A program made the translations under genes and the position numbers. From NCBI RefSeq assembly GCF_004116385.1, contig NZ_PEIB01000011.1, positions 1-64,000 of the forward strand: a DNA stretch of 64,000 bases, written 5' to 3'. Each line of letters begins with the position of its first letter. Within the stretch, counting starts at the first letter, position 1. This document shows positions 54,873-63,375 of this stretch, one piece after another. The notes beneath the pieces were generated by a model. It saw only the letters and a list, made by a program, of their open reading frames with translations. It had not been told where the DNA came from and ran no database searches. The stretch is from Veronia nyctiphanis (GTDB taxonomy: Bacteria > Pseudomonadota > Gammaproteobacteria > Enterobacterales > Vibrionaceae).

Positions 54873-56106
54873 ATGACGCAATCAAACAAAAAACTACTCA
54901 CGGCAATCTTTCTCGATTCCCCGGGACTATTCTTCGCTAACTTCATCATTCCCGTTGTCATGCATCAACAGTTCAATTTATCCGGTTGGCAACTTGGCCT
55001 TGTTTTTTGTCTTCAAGCAGTCGGCGCAGCTCCGCATCTGCTGGCTTTGTCTTGATATTCAGTAAAATCCTCAGCCGAAAAAATATTATATCAATAGCAT
55101 CTGCTATTAAATGTCTTGCTTATGTGACCTTGTTTTTCGGTATTTTAAGTAAGGAGTTGATGCCCATCGCAATTGCATTGATTGTGCTTGGCGCCAGCTC
55201 AGCACTTTTTACTCTTTGCTGGGAAACTGAGATTACGGATAATGCGAGAGACAGTGATAAAGGTCGGTTGATTGGTCGATGCTTTAAATGGATTGGTATA
55301 AGCCAAATGGCAGGATCTACCATGGCGTTTACCCTGATGGGTGCCGGTCATGATCTGGCTCTTCCTCAAAGCGCTCAAGTTGCGGGGCTTATTCTGTTTG
55401 CTGTATCAAGCGGCCTGGCGGCAGTATTCGGCCGATTAGCTATGTCACCATCAGTGCCACTCGCTGGCAAAACCAAACAGTTAACTACACCAGTTCAGGG
55501 CAAACAGAAAAACGTTGGTAATCTTTTGCTCACAGGTTTGCTGGCGCTCGTACTATTGGGCCACACCTCCGGCTCAATGGTCGCTCCTTTCCTCGAAATG
55601 CACTTATTAGAAAAGCTAAACATTACTGATATTTCACAATTGTCCCTTGCATACGTACCGGGAGCGATGTTGTCACTCTTATTCGCAGAAAAACTGGGCA
55701 AACTGGTTGATAACATGCAACCTGCCCGTTTCTTCGCGGTCTTCGGCGGTTTGGGAGCAGCCTCCAGCTGGCTTTTGGTTCAGACCGATTCACTTTGGCA
55801 AGTCAGCTACTGTTCATGATTGATTCGACCATCATTGTCTCAGTCGGAATCTTGCTGATTAAGTTAGTTTCTGAACTCTCACCAAACCGTGTTGAGAATG
55901 GACTTGGGGCATTATCTGTAGTGAGCAGCATGGGCGCAATTCTTGGCCCTGTATTAGGAGGCGTATTTTGGAGTACCCAAACAACAGAGGGACCAATTCT
56001 TGTATCCGTGGGTATTGATACTACCGTTGCTATTCTCGGCTTTTCTCTTTTCACTGTCCTTTATCAAAGAGAGCCGGAACTCAAGCCAAGCCCAACAACG
56101 CCCTAA
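54873..56106 (+). pseudogene. MFS transporter, two frameshifts
   Basis: Repaired, this is a ~410-residue major facilitator with about 12 membrane helices. The first frame starts M-T-Q-S-N-K-K and stops at 55,055. The second, from about 55,053, gives L-I-F-S-K-I-L-S-R-K-N and stops at 55,819. The third gives S-Q-L-L-F-M-I-D-S-T and ends at 56,106. Both breaks are repaired by one added base. The substrate is unknown. It diverges from the SGNH hydrolase gene. Confidence 0.78.
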
Positions 56107-56148
56107 CCCGAAGTAAAATAACCCTCAATTAAGTAACCCGGAAACGAC

Positions 56149-56171
56149 AAGCCCACGATTCTCGCGGGCTT
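56149..56171. terminator. probable terminator between MFS gene and cyd operon
   Basis: AAGCCCACG and CGCGGGCTT pair with one mismatch around ATTCT, between two convergent transcription units. The U-tract is weak on both strands. Confidence 0.5.
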
Positions 56172-56200
56172 ATTGATTGTTACAGAGGACAGCAACTTCG

Positions 56201-56326
56201 CTAGCTTATCTGCATCAAAGAAAAGAAAAACCAACGGAAGGCGTAACCTAAGCTGCTAAAGGCGACAACCCCACCAACCCAAAGAAGAACAAACCACATC
56301 CAAGGTTTCATTTTCATCGTTGTCAT
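56201..56326 (-). CDS. DUF2474 small subunit of the bd oxidase operon
   Basis: This 41-residue single-helix membrane protein begins M-T-T-M-K-M-K-P-W-M-W-F and has the L-W-V-G-G-V and A-F-R-W pattern of DUF2474, the small protein that follows cyanide-insensitive cydAB pairs. It plays a place equivalent to E. coli CydX. Its ATG overlaps the cydB stop (ATGA), so translation is coupled. It is easily missed because of its size. Confidence 0.75.
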   Translation of the reverse strand: MTTMKMKPWMWFVLLWVGGVVAFSSLGYAFRWFFFSLMQIS

Positions 56327-57321
56327 TCGTGGTACCCTTCATCTGAGCTGACTTTGCCCCGGAACACCCAGTACGAATATGCGGTATAGGCGATGATCAT
56401 CGGTAACAGAATGACTGCACCAGCGAGAAGGAATTTCAGGCTGTTATCGGGCGCAGCTGCTTCCCATAAGGTGATTTCTCTGGGTACCAAATACGGAAAA
56501 ACACTGATAGCGAAACCAGCAAAAGCCATTAGGTATAACCCCAGCGTACAACAGTACGCTCGAAGAGGTTTTTGCTTGTTTAACGAATGCCATAGTTGGT
56601 AAGCGCAAGCGGCAGAAACCGCCGGTATGACGAAAAAGAGCAACGAATTTGGGAAGGCAAACCAGCGCTGAGCAATAGGTTCTGACATGATGGGAAGCCA
56701 GACACTCACCACACCAATAGTGCCCAAGAACCAAAGAGTCAGCCTCTTACATTTCGCATAAAGCATTTGTTCAAGTTGCCCGGTTGTTTTCACTAACAGC
56801 CAACAACCGCCCAGCAAAGTGTACCCGAATGTTACCGCAATCCCGCAAAAAACGGTAAAAGGTGACAGCCAGTCAAACCATCCCCCCGCATATTGTCTAC
56901 CGTCTACTTCGATACCCTGAAGCAACGTGCCAAGGATTAATCCCTGCGAGAAGGTGGCCATCAGTGAACCACCAAAGAAGGACCAATCCCAAAGAAACCG
57001 ACCTTGCTTTGTCCGGTAGCGATATTCAAACGCGACACCACGGAATATAAGACCAAGCAGCATCGCAATAATGGGCGCATAAACGGCCGGCATCACTATG
57101 GCGTAGGCCAAAGGGAATACCGCAAAAAGGCCACCACCACCCAAAACCAGCCATGTTTCGTTGCCATCCCAAATAGGCGCGATGGAGTTCATTGCCGAAT
57201 CTTTATCGTGATCGTTCAATGTCGGGAAAAGTATCCCTACACCTAAATCAAACCCATCAAGAATCACATAAGCCAAAACAGCAAAAGCGATCAGCCCGGC
57301 CCAAATTAGCGCGTAGTCCAT
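56323..57321 (-). CDS. cydB: cytochrome bd (CIO-type) quinol oxidase subunit II
   Basis: This 332-residue subunit II has about eight membrane helices. The N-terminal Y-V-I-L-D-G-F-D-L-G-V-G-I-L (about residues 18-31) and W-D-G-N-E-T-W-L-V-L-G-G-G (about 51-63) are diagnostic. It follows cydA by 3 bases and is coupled to the DUF2474 gene downstream. The length is that of CIO-type subunits, shorter than E. coli CydB. The frame is intact. Confidence 0.94.
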   Translation of the reverse strand: MDYALIWAGLIAFAVLAYVILDGFDLGVGILFPTLNDHDKDSAMNSIAPIWDGNETWLVLGGGGLFAVFPLAYAIVMPAVYAPIIAMLLGLIFRGVAFEYRYRTKQGRFLWDWSFFGGSLMATFSQGLILGTLLQGIEVDGRQYAGGWFDWLSPFTVFCGIAVTFGYTLLGGCWLLVKTTGQLEQMLYAKCKRLTLWFLGTIGVVSVWLPIMSEPIAQRWFAFPNSLLFFVIPAVSAACAYQLWHSLNKQKPLRAYCCTLGLYLMAFAGFAISVFPYLVPREITLWEAAAPDNSLKFLLAGAVILLPMIIAYTAYSYWVFRGKVSSDEGYHE

Positions 57322-57324
57322 AAT

Positions 57325-58743
57325 TTACCCCTCACCTTTCGTAGGAGATGGTTTCAGTGGATTTGCTGTCAGTGTTGATGCCTCGCTGGGAGAGACGCGA
57401 GTTATGATTCGGCCTTCAAAGTCTTGTTCATACTTGGACGGCGATTTTTTCATTAGTTTTAGGATGTAATAAATGCCGGCACCGAATATCAAGACATACA
57501 CCACGACGAAGGCAGTTAATGAAGCCGCAACGGCTGGTGCTTCGATAGGCGACACGGACTCCGATGTCTTCAAAAGTCCATATACGGTGTAGGGCTGTCG
57601 ACCCACTTCCGTAGTGACCCATCCCGAGAGCAATGCAATAAAACCGATAGGAGAGCAAAGCGTACATAGCTTCAAAAACCATCGAGTTTCGTATAACGTT
57701 TTTTTCCGCCTGAGCCACAGACTTACCAACCCCATAAACAGCATCAGAAACCCAATGGCAACCATAATCCGAAAGCTCCAAAATACGATGGCAACCGGGG
57801 GCCGTTCTTCTTTGGGTACTGCGTCTAACCCTTTTATTTCACCGTCGATGTCATGAGTCAAAATTATGCTGCCCAACTTCGGAATAGCCACTTTGTAGTC
57901 GACCGTTTCGGTCTCTTCATTTGGAATTCCAAATAGGATCAGAGGGGCACCTTTCTGAGTCTCAAAATGCCCTTCCATTGCAGCGACTTTAACTGGTTGA
58001 TGTTCGAGGGTATTCAAACCATGTACGTCACCTGCGATGATTTGCAATGGAGTGACAAGTACTGCCATCCACATCGCCATCGACAGGCTCACTTTTGCAA
58101 GCGAGTTGTGAGGAGCTTTGAGAAGGTGGTAAGCACCGACACCGCCGACTACAAAAGCCGTTGTCAGGTAAGCCGCAAGCACCATGTGAACAAGCCGATA
58201 TGGGAAGGACGGGTTAAACACAACCTCGAACCAGTCAACGACGATAAACCTGCCCATTTCATCGATTTCAAAACCCGCAGGCGTCTGCATCCAACTGTTG
58301 ACTGACAATATCCACGTTGCAGAAAGCAAAGTACCGAATGCAACAACAGCTGTGGCGAAGAAGTGGAGCCTTTCACCGACTCTCTGTCGCCCGAACAGCA
58401 TGATGCCCAAAAATCCGGCCTCAAGGAAAAACGCTGTCAGCACCTCGTAGCCCATGAGGGGCCCGAGCACAGGGCCTGTTTTGTCAGAAAAGACGCCCCA
58501 GTTTGTGCCGAACTGATAGCTCATTACGATGCCGCTCACCACGCCCATACCGAACGCGACGGCGAAAATTTTTGTCCAATATTTAGACAGCTCCAAATAC
58601 TTGTGATCACGGGTTTTTAAATGAAGCGCTTCGAGAACAGTGATATAGCTGGCGAGCCCGATAGAAAACGCCGGAAAGATAATGTGAAAAGATACCGTGA
58701 ATGCAAATTGGATCCTGGCTAGGTCTACAGCGAGTTCGCTCAT
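57325..58743 (-). CDS. cydA: cytochrome bd (CIO-type) quinol oxidase subunit I
   Basis: This 472-residue catalytic subunit opens with A-R-I-Q-F-A-F-T-V-S-F-H-I-I-F-P (haem b595 His about residue 19). It also has G-Y-E-V-L-T-A-F-F-L-E-A, R-L-V-H-M-V-L-A-A-Y (haem b558 His) and G-W-V-T-T-E-V-G-R-Q-P-Y. The Q-loop is short, as in the cyanide-insensitive CIO group. It reduces oxygen with quinol without proton pumping and usually with high oxygen affinity. ATG at 58,743 has ACGAGG upstream. Its length and frame are intact. Confidence 0.94.
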   Translation of the reverse strand: MSELAVDLARIQFAFTVSFHIIFPAFSIGLASYITVLEALHLKTRDHKYLELSKYWTKIFAVAFGMGVVSGIVMSYQFGTNWGVFSDKTGPVLGPLMGYEVLTAFFLEAGFLGIMLFGRQRVGERLHFFATAVVAFGTLLSATWILSVNSWMQTPAGFEIDEMGRFIVVDWFEVVFNPSFPYRLVHMVLAAYLTTAFVVGGVGAYHLLKAPHNSLAKVSLSMAMWMAVLVTPLQIIAGDVHGLNTLEHQPVKVAAMEGHFETQKGAPLILFGIPNEETETVDYKVAIPKLGSIILTHDIDGEIKGLDAVPKEERPPVAIVFWSFRIMVAIGFLMLFMGLVSLWLRRKKTLYETRWFLKLCTLCSPIGFIALLSGWVTTEVGRQPYTVYGLLKTSESVSPIEAPAVAASLTAFVVVYVLIFGAGIYYILKLMKKSPSKYEQDFEGRIITRVSPSEASTLTANPLKPSPTKGEG

Positions 58744-59259
58744 ACCTCGTCCCACCCTTGTATCGATAACCTTGTTATTAACGTTAAAGGATAGTCACAC
58801 GATCACCAAAATGTCGTACTTTCTGCTTAGTTTTGGCGGTTTTATGCTGCTATCATCAAAAGCATCACAAAGAACACCGCTAATTTGCAGGATAATATAC
58901 TGCAACGAAGAGTTAGCGTAGGGATCTTGGTCGATACACCATGCTGACACCCAGTCGCACATTTAAATGGAAAGATATAAGTGGCAACAATCCACCACAT
59001 CCTCCCGTACCCTTACTGCTTATCTCCCCGCAGTATAGAGCTCTATCTCAAAAAAAGGCCGACAATGAATATCGGCATTGAATCTTCTCCTCAAGCCATA
59101 GATGCTGCCAGTTATTACCGTATTTAACTGTCTCACGGGCGGCAGCAATAGCTTTTCACATCATTCCCAGCATCTTAATCTACTGATAAATTTGCTATTA
59201 ACGCAACTTGCATCTTTTATGAATGTAGAAGATAAAATATTGGAAACGCTCAACCACCT
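58744..59259. other. intergenic region between cydA and pxpB
   Basis: This is a divergent promoter region of the cyd operon (-) and pxpBC (+). A small hairpin (GCCGA/TCGGC near 59,060) is visible. No operator, riboswitch or gene is supported. Confidence 0.5.
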
Positions 59260-59956
59260 ATGTCAACCATTAAGATTGAACCCGTAAATGAGAGTGCTTT
59301 AATCATTTACTTTGGCATTACGCATAGTGCAGAAGTAAGCGACGAAGTCAGGAACGCGACGTTATCAATCACACACTATCTCGCTCCTCACTTGCTTGAT
59401 ATCGTGCCAGCATATCATTCTATACTCGTCACTTTTGACGCAGGAATGGTCTCTGGCAAACACCTGACGGAACAATTACAAATACTGCTTCAAGACCAAC
59501 CGCCAGAAACCACCAAGACACACAACAAGCACATCTCGATACCCGTTTATTATGGCAACGATGTTGCTGGGACATTGATACAGTTGGGTCTGAGTGCGGT
59601 TTGTCTGTTGCTGAGGTTATTCAATTACATTCGGGTCGTCCATACCGCGTATTCGCGGTCGGTTTTTCTCCGGGCTTTGGCTATTTAGGCGAGACGCATG
59701 AGGCTTATCGCTGCCAAGAATGTCCACACCAAGGTTACAAGTGCCTGCAGGCAGCGTCGCTATTTCAGAGAGACAGACTGCTGTTTATCCGACCTCTTCA
59801 CCAGGTGGCTGGCACATTATCGGCCGCACCCCAATGAGCATGCTTGACTGGGATAAGACACCACCAGCAAGATTATCAGTGGGTGATGAGGTGACATTCG
59901 AGCAAATCTCGCGCAGTGAGTATGTTGCGTTGGGAGGTCAGTTCAATGATGCTTGA
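59260..59956 (+). pseudogene. pxpB: 5-oxoprolinase subunit B, two frameshifts
   Basis: Repaired, this is a ~233-residue PxpB (KipI-type cyclophilin-like) subunit of ATP-dependent 5-oxoprolinase. The first frame carries I-K-I-E-P-V-N-E-S-A-L-I-I-Y-F-G and I-P-V-Y-Y-G. The second gives S-V-A-E-V-I-Q-L-H and F-A-V-G-F-S-P-G-F-G-Y-L-G. The third gives P-R-L-Q-V-P-A-G-S-V-A-I and S-P-G-G-W-H-I-I-G-R-T. One base is missing near 59,570 (T of TTGG) and one near 59,700. The stop overlaps the pxpC start. Confidence 0.85.
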
Positions 59957-60869
59957 AGTGCTCCAATCTGGCCCTCTCTCATTGCTTCAGGATAAAGGGA
60001 GATTTGGTTATCAGAATCAAGGGGTCACAACCGGCGGGCCGATGGATGAACATGCTTATGGCTGGGGAAATTGGTTACTTGGCAATGACCTGAACTCAAC
60101 GCAAATTGAAGTCACGCTTGGGATGGCCTCATTCCGTTTTCATGCAACAACATATTTTGCTCTGACTGGTGCTGATCTTGGGGCATCACTCAATGGAAAA
60201 CCTCTCTCCTCATGGTTTTCTTACCACGCAGTGGAAGGTGATGAATTGAGGTTTACGCGGCCTGTCAGCGGTATGCGGGCCTATTTATCCGTTCATGGTG
60301 GGTTTCGTGTTTCTCCTATGCTTGGCAGCAGCTCGACCGTCTGCCGTGAAGGAATAGGCGGTTTGAATGGAGATGGCAAAAGACTCGAAGCTGGTGACAA
60401 CATCCCTTTCAGCTTGTCAGATTCTCGAATAAACACGAAGGTCCCCAACTGGGCGATTCCGGATTACGATTCACCTCTTGAGATCGGCATCATTCTCGGT
60501 AGCCAGCAAGCATTGTTCTCAGAAGATGCAAAAAAAACACTATTTTCTTCTTTTTTCACGATCTCTCAACACAGTGATCGCATGGGGTTTAGACTGGAAG
60601 GTCAGCCAATTATTGCTGAACGTTATGATGTGATCTCAGAGGGTATCGGGTTTGGGGCAGTACAAATCCCTCCTGATGGTCAACCGATTGTGTTAATGAA
60701 AGACCGGCAAACGATTGGTGGATATCCCAAAGTGGGAACACTCTCTGCTCTGGGGGCAAGCAGGTTATCGCAGTCCCGACCGGGTAGTGAAATCAAGTTT
60801 ACTCCTCTCTCCGTTTCTCACGCGGAAGCTGAACTTAGACTCTTTCAGGAAGTCATCTACCGACGTTAG
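59946..60869 (+). CDS. pxpC: 5-oxoprolinase subunit C (KipA/biotin-dependent carboxyltransferase-like)
   Basis: This 307-residue PxpC subunit has L-Q-D-K-G-R-F-G-Y-Q (about residues 15-24), G-x-M-D-E-H-A-Y-G-W-G-N, A-L-T-G-A-D, S-V-H-G-G-F and S-D-R-M-G-F-R-L-E-G (about 213-222), all typical of the family. With PxpA and PxpB it opens 5-oxoproline to glutamate using ATP. The start overlaps pxpB and has GGGAGG upstream. No pxpA lies next to it in this window. The frame is intact. Confidence 0.9.
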   Translation: MMLEVLQSGPLSLLQDKGRFGYQNQGVTTGGPMDEHAYGWGNWLLGNDLNSTQIEVTLGMASFRFHATTYFALTGADLGASLNGKPLSSWFSYHAVEGDELRFTRPVSGMRAYLSVHGGFRVSPMLGSSSTVCREGIGGLNGDGKRLEAGDNIPFSLSDSRINTKVPNWAIPDYDSPLEIGIILGSQQALFSEDAKKTLFSSFFTISQHSDRMGFRLEGQPIIAERYDVISEGIGFGAVQIPPDGQPIVLMKDRQTIGGYPKVGTLSALGASRLSQSRPGSEIKFTPLSVSHAEAELRLFQEVIYRR

Positions 60870-61077
60870 ACAAATACCCCCCTTCCACATTTTATATGCA
60901 GCGACAAACCAAACGTCCACCCATCACTTGGTTTGTCCTTCAGTCTCTCTTTCGCCATGTAGCTGTTCCCCTCTCAGCATCACAAATGAGAAATCGGTGT
61001 TTTAACAATCTCACCATGAATATTTGAACCATACTTACAACCGATAGAGCTTTTATTCAGTTTTTCAAGGGACCGAA

Positions 61078-62375
61078 ATGAACAGTCTAAACCAGCCTCT
61101 CACTCTGCCTTGTGGTGCAGTTATAAAAAACAGAATTTCCAAGTCAGCAACCACTGAAGGTATGGCGAACATCAAGGGTAAAGCCACGCAAAAGCACGTT
61201 GTCATATACAGCCGTTGGGCGCATGGAGGCGCCGGGCTGCTGATCACAGGCAACGTCATGGTCGATGCGCGTTTTTTGGAAAGGCCAGGAAATGTCGTCG
61301 TGAACCGAGCAAATGGGATTGCCGAACTCAAGAAGTGGCTGATGCAGGAAAAGTGAATGGTACACACATTTGGACGCAAATATCCCACCCCGGTCGTCAG
61401 TGTTCACGCTTAGTTTCATTGAAGCCCCACTCACCGTCAGACGTACAATTGAAAATCCTGAGTAATTTTGCCCCACCCAAAGCGATGACGGAATCTGAAA
61501 TTCAAACGGCGATTCAGCATTATGTTGATACAGCAGAACTTTCTATCGAGGCTGGGTTTACCGGGGTTCAGATTCATGCCGCACATGGCTATCTTATCAG
61601 TCAATTTTTGTCTCCCGTGACCAACAAACGCACGGACACCTGGGGCGGCTCACTGGAAAACAGAGCCAAGTTCTTGCTTGAGACCGTCAGACAAGTGCGA
61701 AAAGCCGTGGGTAAAGAAACGCCAGTTTCTGTTAAATTAAACTCGGCGGATTTCCAAAAAGGAGGGTTTACGCTTGAGGAAAGTGCTCAAGTCGCTGTGT
61801 GGCTCGCAGAGCAAGGTATCGATTTATTAGAGATCTCCGGCGGCACTTATGAACAATTGTCCCTATTCGGTCGCAAAGGTGACGACAGTACGCTTGAGAA
61901 ACCCAAATCAGAACAACGAGAGAGTACACGGTTGCGCGAGGCCTATTTCTTGGAATATGCCAGTATCATACAAAAAGCACTTGAAGAATCGAACCACAAG
62001 GTTCCTCTGCTTGTTACTGGTGGTTTCCGTTCAAGAACATCGATGAACACTGCAATCCAAGATTCAAACGTCGATATGATTGGGCTTGCAAGGCCACTGC
62101 TCATCGATCCAGATTGCGCCAACAAATTACTGGACGGCAGCATTGATGACATCGTGATTCGCTCTCTTGACATGGGAAAAGGGATTTGGGCCACTAGCAA
62201 ATACAATGATGTCCGAGCGCTCAATGCTCAAGCTGAGGTCAGCTGGTATTACAGGCAAATGCTGCGAATGGCCGAGGGCAATAGTCCAGATATGTCGATG
62301 TCACCATTACGAGCATTGGTCTCCCACCTAATACGTGAATACAAGATAGGAATTGGAAGACGATTGATGATGTAG
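61078..62375 (+). pseudogene. NADH:flavin oxidoreductase (Old Yellow Enzyme family), one frameshift
   Basis: Repaired, this is a ~430-residue FMN-dependent ene-reductase-like protein. The first frame has L-P-C-G-A-V-I-K-N-R-I-S-K-S-A and stops at 61,356. The second begins A-D-A-G-K-V-N-G-T and has Q-I-S-H-P-G-R-Q, G-V-Q-I-H-A-A-H-G-Y-L-I-S-Q-F-L-S and a W-G-G-S-L-E-N-R-A-K-F block, with the FMN phosphate region G-G-F-R-S and I-G-L-A-R-P. One G in a GG run near 61,340 restores the frame. The substrate is unknown. Confidence 0.85.
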
Positions 62376-62540
62376 AAGGGATAAAATCCCCCGTTGATCA
62401 GTCTGCAAAAAGTTCACGTATAATCCTGGGTGTTTCTGTTGCAATGGCCGCGAGACAAACCGCACAACACAGACGTGTACAAAATTGCAGTGAGAAACAT
62501 GCCAAACATAGATAGGTAGTGACAAATTCAGGAGTTTTTG

Positions 62541-62732
62541 ATGAACATTAATGAATTTGAGATAGGCATGTTGGTCGAATGCCAAAAAGGGGTTGGCAGG
62601 GTAACCAGTATTAACACAAGTGAGAGGACGGTGACCGTTAATCCACTCGATGACGATAACGCCTATGTCGTCGATTGTAATGAAATTCAGCATCAGCCTC
62701 AGCTTCATGAGGGTTGCGAGTCCTACTACTAG
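62541..62732 (+). CDS. small hypothetical protein (63 aa)
   Basis: A 63-residue acidic protein starts behind AGGAG at good spacing. It has a beta-rich G-M-L-V-E-C-Q-K-G-V-G-R-V-T-S-I pattern reminiscent of KOW/SH3-like barrels, and a C-terminal pair of Cys. It is followed by a good terminator, supporting a real single-gene unit. I cannot name a family. Confidence 0.65.
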   Translation: MNINEFEIGMLVECQKGVGRVTSINTSERTVTVNPLDDDNAYVVDCNEIQHQPQLHEGCESYY

Positions 62733-62749
62733 GATTTCACATAATACGC

Positions 62750-62772
62750 AAAGGCCCTATATGGGCCTTTTT
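62750..62772 (+). terminator. intrinsic terminator after the 63-aa gene
   Basis: AAAGGCCC and GGGCCTTT pair perfectly around TATAT and are followed by TT, 18 bases after the stop. Confidence 0.85.
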
Positions 62773-62853
62773 ACATTGTCTCTCGGGTTAGACACGAACT
62801 CTCCCGGTTGCTTGTTACCCTTGATATATTCAGAAATATGGATATTACTGACA

Positions 62854-63375
62854 ATGCATAAACGTGCTTTATCACTCTCCCTGATGCTTACATTGGCAGG
62901 ATGTGGCTCAATGCCGGGTTTTGATTGTAATGAGCCTTTTAATACCAAATTTACGTCTTATCGATTATTCAGTCATCCAAATACTGTGGGCAGCAACCAA
63001 ATTACAATCGGTGTAAACCGCATCATGACCAGCAAGGGTTACACGTTGCAGCCGCACAGTGCCGACCTTCTGGTAAAACCGGGCATAAGGAAACGCGTAC
63101 AAACGACCATCTACCTACCCCAATCTTTATACAGTTTCAGAAACCCAGATAGACCGACAAAGACGCCCTTCAGAACAAATGTGAAAGTTGTTAACGAAGT
63201 GCATGTAGAGCTTGTAGATACGAATAAAGGACAAACGGTTTGGAGGCATCATGCTGACAAGTTAACGCTTCATGACAAAAGCAAATTCTGGACAGGCGAA
63301 GATGACATCGCGATCATACTGACTCGAATGCTCTCTTCATTACCAGAAGAGAAGTTAGCAAAATCCGTTAAGTGA
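62854..63375 (+). CDS. DUF4136 family lipoprotein
   Basis: This 173-residue lipoprotein has a signal with the lipobox L-A-G-C (Cys about residue 17). The mature part has an N-terminal F-D/T-Y-R pattern, an I-x-x-x-M-x-x-K-G-Y-x-L segment (about 53-65) and the D-L-L-V strand found in DUF4136 proteins. A V-D-x-x-x-G-Q-x-V-W-R block completes the match. The protein is probably in the outer membrane. The ATG at 62,854 is chosen because only it yields a lipoprotein signal. Its stop overlaps the 3' end of the opposing gene by 8 bases. Confidence 0.75.
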   Translation: MHKRALSLSLMLTLAGCGSMPGFDCNEPFNTKFTSYRLFSHPNTVGSNQITIGVNRIMTSKGYTLQPHSADLLVKPGIRKRVQTTIYLPQSLYSFRNPDRPTKTPFRTNVKVVNEVHVELVDTNKGQTVWRHHADKLTLHDKSKFWTGEDDIAIILTRMLSSLPEEKLAKSVK

